Part shown: positions 15,592 to 24,411 of the stretch, piece after piece
How the letters are laid out: every line of letters starts with the position of its first letter
Numbering within the stretch: the first letter of the stretch is position 1
Assembly (NCBI GenBank): GCA_046299435.1
Contig: JBKBIC010000004.1
Span: 1 to 52,735 of the forward strand
DNA: 52,735 nt
Direction: 5' to 3'
Origin: M3007 sp046299435
GTDB lineage: Bacteria; Bacteroidota; Bacteroidia; Chitinophagales; Saprospiraceae
Translations under genes and position numbers: made by a program
Notes under the pieces: generated by a model
Told to the model about the DNA's origin: nothing
The model's input: the letters and a program-made list of their open reading frames with translations, nothing else
Databases searched by the model: none

Positions 15592-18360
15592 ATGCGAAAC
15601 CACCTACTCCCGCTGTTGATTTTTGTGTTCGTCGGGCAGTCGTTTGTCCATGCCCAGAGCAATCCCTTGCCCACGCTTTTGCAAAACCTGCAAACCGCAC
15701 CGAACGACAGCCTGCGCTGCGCCGCGTTGTTCCAGCTTTGCCTCCATTATTTGCCATCCGACGCGGACTCGCTGGCTTTTTATGCCCAAAAACTGCTCGA
15801 AACCGCCGAGCGCGGCCAGCTCCCCCGCTTCAAAATCAGCGGACAAAATGCCCTCGGCTTGGCCGCCAAAAACAAGGGCAACCTCGAACCCGCCGTGCGC
15901 CACTTCCTCGCGGCACTGGCCGAAAGCGAACGCATCCATGATTCAAAAAAAGAGGCCAACGTCCTGCTCAACCTCGCCGACGCGATGCGCCTGCAAGGCC
16001 AGTTCGGCAAAGCACAGGCATACCACCAGCGCGGGCTTCGGCTGGCGGAGCAAATGCGCGACACGGTGCTGCTGGCAAAGTTTTCCATCAACACCGGGCT
16101 GGTGTTCGGCAACCAAAAAATGGTGGATTCTGCCTACTTTTTTTACCGCAAAGCCTACGACCTGCTCGGCCAAAACAGCAGCATTGACTTCCTCTCGCTG
16201 ACCATCAAATCCAACCTCGCCGCGCTCGCCCACCAGCGGCGCGATTTCCGCGAAATGGAAAAACTCGCCCGCGAAGTGCTCGAAGAAAGCCGCCGGGCCG
16301 ACAACCCGGAGCACATCTATTTCGGCGGCCACAACCTCGGCGTGGCCCTGCGCGAAACCGGCCGCGCCGCCGAAGCCATTCCCTATTTCCGCGAAGCCGA
16401 GGCCGCCGCCGAAAAAATGCACTTCTTCGAAGGGCAAGTCACCGCCAAAGGCGGGCTTTTGCTGGCTTTGCAGGCCACCGGGCGGCACGAAGAGGGGCTG
16501 AAAGAAGCCATCGCATGGGCTGCGCTGCGCGATTCGCTCTCGAAATCCACGACCGACCGCAACGCCGCCGAACTCGAAGCCCGCTACCAAAACAGCCAGC
16601 AAGCCGCCGAACTCGCCCAGAAAAACCTCCAACTCGAACGCCAGCGCAACCGACAAAACCTGCTGATTTTCAGCGCGTTGGCGATAGTGGCATTGGCCGT
16701 CGGCGGGCTTCTCTTTTTCCGAAACCGCCAGCGGCTCCGCGAAAAAGAAACCCAACTCGCCCTCCAACTCGAACACGCCGAAGCCGAAAAACTGCGCGAG
16801 CTTGACCAGATGAAGTCCGTCTTTTTCGCCAACATCTCACACGAATTCCGCACGCCGCTGACCCTCCTGCTTGGCCCGCTGCGCGAGATGCGCGACGGCA
16901 CCTTCCGGGGCGACGCGCCGCATTTCCTGAAAATCATGGTGCGCAATGCCGAGCGGCTCCTCCAACTCATCAACCAACTGCTCGACCTCTCGAAACTCGA
17001 AAGCGGCAAACTGAAATTGCAGCCCGCCGAGGGCGATTTGTCGGCTTTCCTCCGCGCCATCGTCGGCAGTTTTGAGAGCATGGCCGCCCAGCGGAACATG
17101 GTTTTGGAGGCAAAATTTCCCGCCGCGCCGCTCGCCGCCAATTTTGACAAAGATGTTTTGGAGAAGATTTTGACCAACCTCCTGAGCAATGCATTCAAGT
17201 TTTCACCCGACGAAGGGCGCGTCTCGTTCGAGGCGCAAGCGACTGAAAATCAACTGACTATCGTCGTCCGCGATGAAGGTGTGGGCATCCCGCCGGAGCA
17301 GTTGCCGCATATTTTCGAGCGATTTTACCAAGCAAACACGCCCAAAACCGACGACTCGGCTGGCTCCGGCATCGGGCTGGCTTTGACCAAAGAATTAGTC
17401 GAACTGCAAGGCGGCAACATCTCGGTCGAAAGCCGACCGGGCGCGGGCACGGCGTTCACGGTCAGTTTGCCGATGCAGTTTTTGGAAAACAGCGGGCGGA
17501 CAATTTCCAGTCCCGAAACGACGACGCGGATTACCGTCTCGTTGGAAAATGAGGAAATCTCCGCCATACCAGCCCACACACCACTCAAAACTCAAAACTC
17601 AAAACTCAAAACTGCACTTGTGGCCGATGACAATGCCGACGTGCGGGCGTACATCGTGGGGCATTTGCGCGACGAATACCGCATTTTGGAGGCACCCGAC
17701 GGCTTGGCCGCCCTCGAAATGGCCCGCACCGAAATGCCCGACCTCGTCGTGACCGACATCATGATGCCCCGCATGGACGGCACCGAACTGACGCGCCAAC
17801 TCAAAACCGACCCGCGCACGAGCCACATCCCCGTCATCATGCTGACCGCAAAAGCCGGGCAAGCCGAAAAAATAGAAGGGCTGGAAACCGGCGCGGACGA
17901 CTACCTGACCAAGCCCTTCGACGGGCGCGAACTGCAAATCCGGGCGCGAAATCTGGTCGAGTCGCGGGCGCAGCTGCGGGCAAAATTCGCGGGCGAAATC
18001 CGGGTGCAGCCCAAAGACGTGGCCGTCAATTCGGTGGATGAGCAGTTCCTGCGGCGCACGTTGGACGCGATCGAGCAAAAAATGGACGACGAGCATTTCG
18101 GCGTGGAGGATTTGGCCGGGGCAGTCGGGATGTCGCGCAGCCAACTGCACCGCAAACTGACCGCGCTGGCTGGCCTCTCGCCCGTCGAAATCATCCGAAA
18201 AATGCGGCTCGAACGCGCCCGCGACTTGCTGGCGCAGGGCGCGGGCAACGTCTCCGAAGTGGCCTACCGCGTGGGGTTCAGCAGTGCGTCCTATTTTTCC
18301 ACTTGTTTCAGCGAGCATTTCGGAGTCGCACCGGGCGAGGTGGCGCGGCGGCATGGTTGA
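15592..18360 (+). CDS. Hybrid two-component regulator: TPR sensor, histidine kinase, receiver, AraC-type DNA-binding domain
   Basis: The product has 922 residues. Order: signal peptide (1-22), periplasmic TPR-like helical repeats (about 28-345), one membrane helix (about 354-376), a HisKA domain with FANISHEFRTPL (phospho-acceptor His near residue 417), an HATPase domain with GSGIGLAL, a receiver domain (from about 676; Asp near 722 in VVTDIMMPRMDG, Lys in TKPFDG) and a C-terminal AraC-type helix-turn-helix (about 835-920). Such hybrids sense a ligand outside and activate a neighbouring operon directly. TPR repeats replace the usual Reg_prop propellers. The linker between kinase and receiver (KTQNSKLK-type) is encoded by 4.4 tandem copies of the heptamer ACTCAAA. 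The GIN-domain lipoprotein just downstream is a possible target. Confidence 0.95.
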   Translation: MRNHLLPLLIFVFVGQSFVHAQSNPLPTLLQNLQTAPNDSLRCAALFQLCLHYLPSDADSLAFYAQKLLETAERGQLPRFKISGQNALGLAAKNKGNLEPAVRHFLAALAESERIHDSKKEANVLLNLADAMRLQGQFGKAQAYHQRGLRLAEQMRDTVLLAKFSINTGLVFGNQKMVDSAYFFYRKAYDLLGQNSSIDFLSLTIKSNLAALAHQRRDFREMEKLAREVLEESRRADNPEHIYFGGHNLGVALRETGRAAEAIPYFREAEAAAEKMHFFEGQVTAKGGLLLALQATGRHEEGLKEAIAWAALRDSLSKSTTDRNAAELEARYQNSQQAAELAQKNLQLERQRNRQNLLIFSALAIVALAVGGLLFFRNRQRLREKETQLALQLEHAEAEKLRELDQMKSVFFANISHEFRTPLTLLLGPLREMRDGTFRGDAPHFLKIMVRNAERLLQLINQLLDLSKLESGKLKLQPAEGDLSAFLRAIVGSFESMAAQRNMVLEAKFPAAPLAANFDKDVLEKILTNLLSNAFKFSPDEGRVSFEAQATENQLTIVVRDEGVGIPPEQLPHIFERFYQANTPKTDDSAGSGIGLALTKELVELQGGNISVESRPGAGTAFTVSLPMQFLENSGRTISSPETTTRITVSLENEEISAIPAHTPLKTQNSKLKTALVADDNADVRAYIVGHLRDEYRILEAPDGLAALEMARTEMPDLVVTDIMMPRMDGTELTRQLKTDPRTSHIPVIMLTAKAGQAEKIEGLETGADDYLTKPFDGRELQIRARNLVESRAQLRAKFAGEIRVQPKDVAVNSVDEQFLRRTLDAIEQKMDDEHFGVEDLAGAVGMSRSQLHRKLTALAGLSPVEIIRKMRLERARDLLAQGAGNVSEVAYRVGFSSASYFSTCFSEHFGVAPGEVARRHG
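17583..17613 (+). repeat. In-gene heptamer array ACTCAAA, 4.4 copies
   Basis: Four perfect ACTCAAA copies plus ACT encode the TQNSKLK-type linker between the kinase and receiver domains of the hybrid regulator. Three copies (21 nt) translate to seven residues, so gain or loss of a single copy would shift the frame and remove receiver and DNA-binding domains. Confidence 0.9.
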
Positions 18361-18515
18361 GGTCAGGATTCCGCCCGGCCCGTTTTTTGGGGTCGTTAAA
18401 TTTTCCTCAAAAACGGCCGCCGGTTTCAGGGTTGATGCCACCCGAAAGTGTCTGGCAGTGTCCGATGGCGGCAGCGATTCGCCACGAAACACTCACCACC
18501 AAACATTTTCAAACT

Positions 18516-19250
18516 ATGCTAATCAACTTTTTGACCGCCAAAAACTGGCACACCCCGACCCTCGCCCTCGCTTTTTTGAGCCTTTGCCTGCTCCCATCTT
18601 GCGACGACACCGTGCGCGGTCGGGGCGACCTCGTGACCGAGACCCGCGACGCAAAAGATTTCCATGCCCTCGAAATCGGGTGCAACGGCGATGTGCGCGT
18701 CCGCGTGGATTCGGTGTTCAAAGTAGAGGTCACTTGCGAGGAAAACATCATCGCCTACCTCGAAACGGTCGAGGAAAACGGTGTGCTGAAAATCTACTTC
18801 GACCGCAATGTGTGGGACGTGGACGACCTGAAAATCACCGTTTCCGCGCCCAGCTGGGATGCCTTTGAAATCCGGGGCAGCGCGGACGTGGATGTGCTCG
18901 ACCTCATCGCGGGCGACGCGCTGGCGTTGGACGTGTCCGGCAGCGGTGATTTGAGCCTCAACGACCTGTCGTTCAACAAAATCAACGCCCTCATTTCTGG
19001 CAGCGGCGATGTCGAGTTTTTCGGCGATGCCGACGCGCTCGACGCATCCATCAGCGGGAGCGGCGACCTCGACGCGCTCGGCTGCCCCGTGAAAACGGCC
19101 AAAGTCAGTGTGTCCGGCAGCGGCGATGCGCGGCTCCATGTGTTGGATTCGCTCACGGTCTCCATCAGCGGCAGCGGCATCGTGGAGTACAAAGGCAGCC
19201 CGCAGGTCAGTTCGTCCATTTCGGGTTCTGGCCGCGTGCGGAAGATTTGA
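18516..19250 (+). CDS. GIN-domain (DUF2807) lipoprotein
   Basis: The product has 244 residues. The N terminus has a hydrophobic segment and a lipobox-like LLPSCDD, so it is probably a lipoprotein. The body is a GIN domain (PF10988, putative auto-transporter adhesin head): a repetitive beta-structure with ISGSGDV, VSGSGDL and ISGSGRV repeats roughly every 20 residues, which are visible throughout residues 125-240. Function of the family is unknown; it is abundant in Bacteroidota envelopes. The ATG at 18516 gives the signal sequence; the open frame upstream lacks family features. It follows the hybrid regulator by 155 bp and is followed by a strong terminator. Confidence 0.88.
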   Translation: MLINFLTAKNWHTPTLALAFLSLCLLPSCDDTVRGRGDLVTETRDAKDFHALEIGCNGDVRVRVDSVFKVEVTCEENIIAYLETVEENGVLKIYFDRNVWDVDDLKITVSAPSWDAFEIRGSADVDVLDLIAGDALALDVSGSGDLSLNDLSFNKINALISGSGDVEFFGDADALDASISGSGDLDALGCPVKTAKVSVSGSGDARLHVLDSLTVSISGSGIVEYKGSPQVSSSISGSGRVRKI

Positions 19251-19312
19251 GGCCGCGCCCGCCCGTTTATTTGCCATGCCGAGCGAGCGGCAAGCCCACA
19301 AATTTCTCGCCC

Positions 19313-19341
19313 AAAAATGCCCGGCTGGCCGGGCATTTTTT
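19313..19341 (+). terminator. Rho-independent terminator after the GIN-domain gene
   Basis: AAAAATGCCCGGC pairs with GCCGGGCATTTTT around a very small loop and ends in a T run. It lies about 60 bp past the stop codon. Confidence 0.85.
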
Positions 19342-19514
19342 GTTTCAAGAAAGAATCAATCGCCTGAAAACCAGTTGGTTAGAAAGTTGCAATTTGCAAA
19401 TCCAAAATCTGCCTACATTAGCCGCACCAATCATGCGCCACTGCGCGAACCACCGACGCTCAACCCATTGACTCATTTTTCCAAACCAACACTTTCACTT
19501 AAAAACATCGTACC

Positions 19515-20198
19515 ATGAAAACAAGCAGCCTGACCGTCGTCCTCTACATTTTGCTCGCCGCGTTCGTCCTGCTCGCCGGATGGAAAGCCTGCGAAATCAA
19601 AAAACAAAAAGCCCTGCAAGCCCGCGAAGCAACCGAACAACCCGCCGACGACCTCGGCTACATCGAGGACGACAGCACCGAATCCAGCACTTACGCCGAA
19701 AAACCCGCCGCCTACGACGCAACCTACAAGGACGGCTCCACCGAAAAGCCCACCCAAACCACCGTGCCCGCCCCCGCCGCCACGACGGCCACTGCCGCCA
19801 AATCGTCCGGCATCGAAGGCGACGACACCGCTGCCGGGCGCACCGCCGAAAAACCCGTAACCGCCTCAACCCCAACGAAAAAGCCCGCGCCGACCAAGCC
19901 CGCCGCCGCCGCCGAGGACGGCCCAAAAACGACCACAAAAACGGCCAAAGCCGACCCGAACAAAGGCCGTTATTGGGTTGTGGCCGGAGCCTTCAAACAA
20001 ATGGACGGAGCCCGCGCCGAAATGGAAAAACTCGTCAAACTGGGCTTCACCGAAGCAGCCGCATTGCCTGCCAAAAAACACGGGGCCTACGGCTATGCCG
20101 TCGCCAAACGCGCCAATAGCCAAGCCGATGCCAACAAAGTGTTGGAGCAGGTCAAAGCCAAAGGCTACAAGGATGCCTACGTCAAAAAAATGTGGTAA
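19515..20198 (+). CDS. Membrane-anchored SPOR-domain protein
   Basis: The product has 227 residues. A single N-terminal membrane helix (about 7-25, uncleaved) is followed by a low-complexity linker rich in T, P, A and K (about 45-150) and a C-terminal SPOR domain (about 152-227; starts RYWVVAGAFKQMDGA and ends KGYKDAYVKKMW). SPOR domains bind denuded peptidoglycan glycan strands, mostly at division sites. The architecture is like FtsN in outline but the protein is shorter and has no other FtsN features. The linker is encoded by strongly biased G+C-rich codons. Role in envelope or division is inferred. Confidence 0.88.
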   Translation: MKTSSLTVVLYILLAAFVLLAGWKACEIKKQKALQAREATEQPADDLGYIEDDSTESSTYAEKPAAYDATYKDGSTEKPTQTTVPAPAATTATAAKSSGIEGDDTAAGRTAEKPVTASTPTKKPAPTKPAAAAEDGPKTTTKTAKADPNKGRYWVVAGAFKQMDGARAEMEKLVKLGFTEAAALPAKKHGAYGYAVAKRANSQADANKVLEQVKAKGYKDAYVKKMW

Positions 20199-20211
20199 GC
20201 CGATTTATCCG

Positions 20212-20276
20212 CCGCGAAGGGCACGGAATTTAACAAAGTTGGGTGTGCCCATTGTGAAACTCCGTGCCCTTCGCGG
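20212..20276. repeat. Perfect 16-bp inverted repeat between the SPOR and subtilase genes
   Basis: CCGCGAAGGGCACGGA (20212-20227) pairs perfectly with TCCGTGCCCTTCGCGG (20261-20276), with AATTT..AAACT-type partial pairing inside. The right arm ends 19 bp before the subtilase start codon. Confidence 0.85.
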
Positions 20277-20295
20277 TTAAAACTCCCCCTCTCCG

Positions 20296-22296
20296 ATGGC
20301 AAAAAAACTCAACAAGGCCACTTTCAACTACGGTGGCGCACCGCTCAGCCTGACCAAAAGCACGACCCAAGCCGCCGTCCGGTTCAATCCCTCCACCAAA
20401 CCGACCGGGCGCGCCGCCCGCAGCTTGGCCTCCGGCCCGGAACTCGAAAGCTTCCAAGTCGTCACGGCCAAGCGCGGCATTGATGCCAAACTGGACAAGA
20501 TGCGCGCTTTGCCCGAAGTCTCCGCCGGGACGCACGTTTATCATTTTGACGACCAAGACGACGCGCCGTTCGTGCCGACAGGCAACCTCTACATCGAGTT
20601 CGCGCCCGATGCCGACGGCGAGCAACAGCAGTCGGTGTTGGACGCTTTGGGCCTGAGTATCAAGGAGTTGGTTGCGCCCGGAGCCATGCGCGTCAGCGTG
20701 ACCGCCGATTCGCCCAACCCCATCAAGTGCGCCATGACTTTGCAAAAGAACAAGCTTGTGCGCGTGGCCGAACCGGAGTTCCTGACCCTGCCTTCCGAGC
20801 GCGATTTTGCGCCGCCGACCGGGCGGTTTGTCGCCACGCAATGGCACCACGAAAACACGGGCGCAGCCATCCCCATTTTTGAAATCCCGAACGCCGTCTA
20901 TGGCAGCGACCATTTTAAAAAAGGCGCGGATGCCAAAATCAAAGCCGCGTGGCAGTTCATCGGCGGCCTCGGCGATAAAAACCTGAAAATCGCGGTCATT
21001 GACACAGGCTTCGCCACCGAGCACCCGCAGCTGCGCGGCGACGGCACGAAAATCCGCACCCCCTTTAATGCCGCCGCCCGCTCGTCCGATGTGTCGCCGC
21101 TGGTGCGCTATTCCGACGGGTCGCTCGGCGTGATGAGTCACGGCACCAGTTGCGCGGCGGTCGCCGCCGGGGCATGGGACGTGAACGGCATCCTCGGTGC
21201 CTGCCCGAACGCCCGCATCATCCCCATCAAACTCGACATCCTCAGCGACGAAGCCATCAAAAACGCCTTCGAGCACGCCTTTTTGAATGGCGCGGACATC
21301 ATCTCATGTAGCCTCGGATTCCCGAAGCCCGTGCCGCTCTCGACCTACGTTTCCAATTACCTGAAAAAAATCGCCCGCGAGGGCCGGGGCGGGAAGGGGC
21401 TGCCCATGTTTTTTGCCGCCGGCAACGCCAACCCAAACTCGAACAACCTGCCGCGCCCGGTCAGCGATTTTGCCAACCACCCCGACGTGCTCTGCGTCAC
21501 GGCCTCCAACAGCCTCGACCAATCCAGCGACTACACTTTTTACGGCCCAAACGCCTTCCTCTGCGCCCCGACCAACGGCGACCCCGGCATCGGCATCACC
21601 ACCGCCACCGCCGGCATCGCGGGCGACGGTGTGCGCGTGGAGCTGGGCTACACCTCCGGTTTCGGCGGCACGAGCAGCGCGACTCCGCTCGCGGCGGGCG
21701 TTTGCGCCCTCATGCTCACGGCCAACCCCGCGCTCACGCTCGACCAAATCCGCGACATCCTGAAAAAAAGCGCGGACAAAATCGGCGGAGCCAGCAGCTA
21801 CGATGCCAGTGGCCACTCCGACTATTTCGGCTTTGGCCGCCTCAATGCCCTGAACGCCGTGAAATTGGCCAATGCTCTGCTTTCCGGCGGGCAAGCACCC
21901 GCGCCGACACCCACGCCACCGCCTGCGACCAAGCAGCGTGGGCGCGTCATTTCCAAGTTTCTGAATGTCCGCAGCGGCCCCGCCACCTCCAATGCGAAGG
22001 TGGCCGAACTGAAACAGGGCGACGTGGTGGATTTGCTCGAAAAAACCGGCGGCTGGTGGCGCATCGGCACAAAGCGTTTTGTGTCAGCGGATTACATCCA
22101 AATTTTGCCCACCACGCGCACCGCCAAAGTCATCAACAGTTTCCTCAACGTCCGCTCCGGCCCCGGCGTGGGTAATCCCAAAGTCGGGGAACTCAAACTC
22201 GGCGATGTGGTCTCGGTGCTCGAAACGACCGCCGACGGCTGGTTCCGCATCGGCGAAAAACGCTGGGTGCTGGGCAAGTACACCCAACTGATTTGA
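20296..22296 (+). CDS. Subtilisin-like serine protease (S8) with two C-terminal SH3-like domains
   Basis: The product has 666 residues. The catalytic triad is complete: Asp236 in AVIDTGF, His282 in SHGTS and Ser460 in GTSSATP, with the oxyanion Asn in the FFAAGNAN loop. An N-terminal region of about 200 residues resembles a propeptide. The C terminus carries two bacterial SH3 (SH3b) domains, about 545-600 and 610-665, each beginning with FLNVRSGP and ending in a tryptophan-containing strand; such domains often bind peptidoglycan or peptides. No signal peptide is visible: MAKKLNKATFNYGG is polar. An unusual export route or an unannotated upstream start is possible, but the 20199-20295 gap encodes no signal. 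Confidence 0.9.
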   Translation: MAKKLNKATFNYGGAPLSLTKSTTQAAVRFNPSTKPTGRAARSLASGPELESFQVVTAKRGIDAKLDKMRALPEVSAGTHVYHFDDQDDAPFVPTGNLYIEFAPDADGEQQQSVLDALGLSIKELVAPGAMRVSVTADSPNPIKCAMTLQKNKLVRVAEPEFLTLPSERDFAPPTGRFVATQWHHENTGAAIPIFEIPNAVYGSDHFKKGADAKIKAAWQFIGGLGDKNLKIAVIDTGFATEHPQLRGDGTKIRTPFNAAARSSDVSPLVRYSDGSLGVMSHGTSCAAVAAGAWDVNGILGACPNARIIPIKLDILSDEAIKNAFEHAFLNGADIISCSLGFPKPVPLSTYVSNYLKKIAREGRGGKGLPMFFAAGNANPNSNNLPRPVSDFANHPDVLCVTASNSLDQSSDYTFYGPNAFLCAPTNGDPGIGITTATAGIAGDGVRVELGYTSGFGGTSSATPLAAGVCALMLTANPALTLDQIRDILKKSADKIGGASSYDASGHSDYFGFGRLNALNAVKLANALLSGGQAPAPTPTPPPATKQRGRVISKFLNVRSGPATSNAKVAELKQGDVVDLLEKTGGWWRIGTKRFVSADYIQILPTTRTAKVINSFLNVRSGPGVGNPKVGELKLGDVVSVLETTADGWFRIGEKRWVLGKYTQLI

Positions 22297-22297
22297 T

Positions 22298-22354
22298 TGG
22301 CCATTTGGTGATTCGGCTATTTGGCCCTCAAATCACCGAATCACCAAATGGCCA
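22298..22354. repeat. Perfect 19-bp inverted repeat between the subtilase and EamA genes
   Basis: TGGCCATTTGGTGATTCGG (22298-22316) pairs perfectly with 22336-22354 around a 19-nt loop that repeats fragments of the same words (TATTTGG, AAATCACCG). It starts 1 bp after the stop codon and ends 14 bp before the next start codon. Confidence 0.9.
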
Positions 22355-22368
22355 GATAGCCAAAGACA

Positions 22369-23280
22369 ATGTCCGACAAACTCCGCGCTTATCTCATCCT
22401 CCATTTTTGCGTCTTCATTTGGGGGTTCACCGCCGTACTGGGCGGCCTGATTTCGCTCAAAACCGTGCCGCTTGTCTGGTGGCGTGTGGCGATTGCTTCC
22501 ACCGCCTTGTGGTTTTTGATGCCAAAAGCGCAGCTGCGCGGGCTTTCGCGCCAGACGGCCGTCCGACTCTTCGGCATCGGGTTGTTGGTTGGGGTGCATT
22601 GGCTGTGTTTTTATGGGGCCATCAAATTGGCGAACGCCTCCGTCGCGGTGGTCACGATGTCCACGACCTCGTTTTTCGCCGCGTTCACCGAGCCGCTCAT
22701 CCTCCGCACGCGGTTCCGATGGTACGAGTTGGCGTTGGGCATCCTCGTGTTGCCGGGCATGGCTTTGGTCGTCGAAAGCATTGATTATCAGATGCGGACG
22801 GGGTTTGCGGTCGGGATTTTGAGCGGTTTTTTAGCGGCGGTTTTTTCGGTGTTCAACAAAAAAATCATGGAGTCCGACGCGCCGCCCGCGCTGGCCATGA
22901 GCTTCATCGAAATGTCGGCCATTGTCGTGCTGACCTCGGCGGCGATGCCGTTCGTGCTGCACTTTTTCCCAGATGAAAACTTTTGGCCGCAGGGCAGCAG
23001 CGACTGGGTTTGGCTGATGGTGCTGGCGTTGGTTTGCACGGTGCTACCGTTTTTCCTGTCGCTGAAAGCCATGCGCCACGTCTCGGCTTATGCCGTCAAC
23101 CTGACGCTCAACCTCGAACCCGTGTATGGCGTGGCGTTGGCCGGGCTGATTTTGCACGAACACAAAGACTTGGAACCGAAGTTCTACTGGGGTGTTTTCA
23201 TCATCTTGGCGGCGGTTTTCAGCCATCCGTTCCTGAAACGGCGGTTCGAACCCACGTCGGGCGCGCGCGCGGAGCCGTGA
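22369..23280 (+). CDS. EamA/DMT-family transporter
   Basis: The product has 303 residues with about ten hydrophobic segments in two EamA repeats (about 5-140 and 150-290), the drug/metabolite transporter fold of the inner membrane. Typical features are FIWGFTAVLGG at the start of repeat 1, TTSFFAAFTEPLIL after it, and NLEPVYGVALAGLIL near the end of repeat 2. Such proteins export amino acids, nucleotides or other small metabolites; the substrate cannot be inferred. It starts 72 bp after the subtilase stop with the perfect inverted repeat in between. Confidence 0.9.
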   Translation: MSDKLRAYLILHFCVFIWGFTAVLGGLISLKTVPLVWWRVAIASTALWFLMPKAQLRGLSRQTAVRLFGIGLLVGVHWLCFYGAIKLANASVAVVTMSTTSFFAAFTEPLILRTRFRWYELALGILVLPGMALVVESIDYQMRTGFAVGILSGFLAAVFSVFNKKIMESDAPPALAMSFIEMSAIVVLTSAAMPFVLHFFPDENFWPQGSSDWVWLMVLALVCTVLPFFLSLKAMRHVSAYAVNLTLNLEPVYGVALAGLILHEHKDLEPKFYWGVFIILAAVFSHPFLKRRFEPTSGARAEP

Positions 23281-23386
23281 AATGTTGAAAAAGTTGCATT
23301 TCCGTGCCCCAAGCCGAATCGGGAAAGGCGCATTTTTTGGGAACTTGCCGCCGACTATCCATCCCACCTAAATCACGCTCAACACA

Positions 23387-24304
23387 ATGTTTCGCTCAAT
23401 CTGGGACGACATACGGCAAGCTTTTCGCACGGGCAATATGGTCACGCGCTTGGTCATCATCAATTTTTCGGTGTTCGCAGTGCTTGGCATCTTGCGTTTC
23501 GTGCTGTTCATGTTCAATGCCGGGCACGGCGTGCCCGAATATTTCTACGACGGGCTGTACCTGTTTTGTATGCCCTCCGACTGGCAGACCCTGCTCTGGC
23601 ACCCCTGGTCGCCGCTGACGTATATGTTTTTGCACGAGGGTTTCTGGCACGTCATCAGCAACATCATCTTCCTCTACCTTTTCGGGAACATCATCGGCGA
23701 CCTCGTCGGCGACCGCCGGGTGCTGCCGATTTACCTGCTCGGCGGCTTGGCCGGGGGCTTCCTGTTTTTCCTCTCGGCGTTTTTCATGTACATGTCGCCT
23801 TACGCGCTGGGGGCTTCGGGCGCGGTGATGGCTTTGGCGGGAGCAGCCGTCACGCTCGCGCCGGACTACCGGGTCATGTTGCTGTTGCTCGGCGAGGTGC
23901 GGCTGAAATACATCGTGCTGGTCATGGTCTTGCTCGACCTTATCGGCATAGCCAACATGAGCAACACGGGCGGCCACGTCGCGCACATCGGCGGTTTCGC
24001 CACCGGGATTTTCCTCATCAGCCGCCTGCGCGACGGGCAGGATTTGCTCGAACCTGTCCACGCGCTTTGGCTCAAAATCCAGTCGTGGTTCACGCCCGGC
24101 AGCCGCCCGCGCCCAGCCCGTCGGAAGGCCGAAAAAGTGTCGCAAAAAAATGCAAACGCCTCTAAGTCAAACACTTCCGCCAGCGGCGACGAACCTTCCT
24201 TCCAAGAACGACTGGATGCCATCCTCGACAAAATCCGCGAATCGGGCTACGACAACCTCTCACAAGAGGAAAAAGATTTCCTGTTCCGGGCCAGCAAAAA
24301 ATAG
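23387..24304 (+). CDS. Rhomboid-family intramembrane serine protease
   Basis: The product has 305 residues. Six or more hydrophobic helices fill residues about 20-215, with the rhomboid catalytic Ser in GASGAV (Ser144) and the catalytic His in GHVAHIGG (His200). The HExxxxHxxxN-type segment HEGFWHVISNIIFLY is seen near residues 85-100. The cytoplasmic C-terminal tail ends in a short helical module (LDAILDKIRESGYDNLSQEE) common in Bacteroidota rhomboids. It cleaves membrane proteins within or near the bilayer; substrates are unknown. Overlapping open frames on the other strands are shadows. Confidence 0.92.
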   Translation: MFRSIWDDIRQAFRTGNMVTRLVIINFSVFAVLGILRFVLFMFNAGHGVPEYFYDGLYLFCMPSDWQTLLWHPWSPLTYMFLHEGFWHVISNIIFLYLFGNIIGDLVGDRRVLPIYLLGGLAGGFLFFLSAFFMYMSPYALGASGAVMALAGAAVTLAPDYRVMLLLLGEVRLKYIVLVMVLLDLIGIANMSNTGGHVAHIGGFATGIFLISRLRDGQDLLEPVHALWLKIQSWFTPGSRPRPARRKAEKVSQKNANASKSNTSASGDEPSFQERLDAILDKIRESGYDNLSQEEKDFLFRASKK

Positions 24305-24395
24305 GGGCGAGGGATGAGGATTGAGGGATGGATGTTGAACTTTGCTGCCAAGCCCTCCCGGTTCATCACTCATCGTTCATCATTCATCACTATCA
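24305..24395. repeat. Imperfect self-complementary word array (GATGAG/TTCATC words)
   Basis: Directly after the rhomboid stop codon, 24305-24340 is purine-rich with GGGATGAGGATTGAGGGATG-type words. After a 20-nt spacer, 24360-24394 returns as GTTCATCACTCATCGTTCATC-type complement words. The array ends 17 bp before the fbp start codon. Confidence 0.75.
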
Positions 24396-24411
24396 GACAG
24401 TTCTAACCAAC

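Noticed and set aside
23240..23265. tRNA T-loop-like GGTTCGAACCC
   Set aside because: It lies in the coding sequence of the EamA transporter and no acceptor stem or anticodon arm pairs around it.
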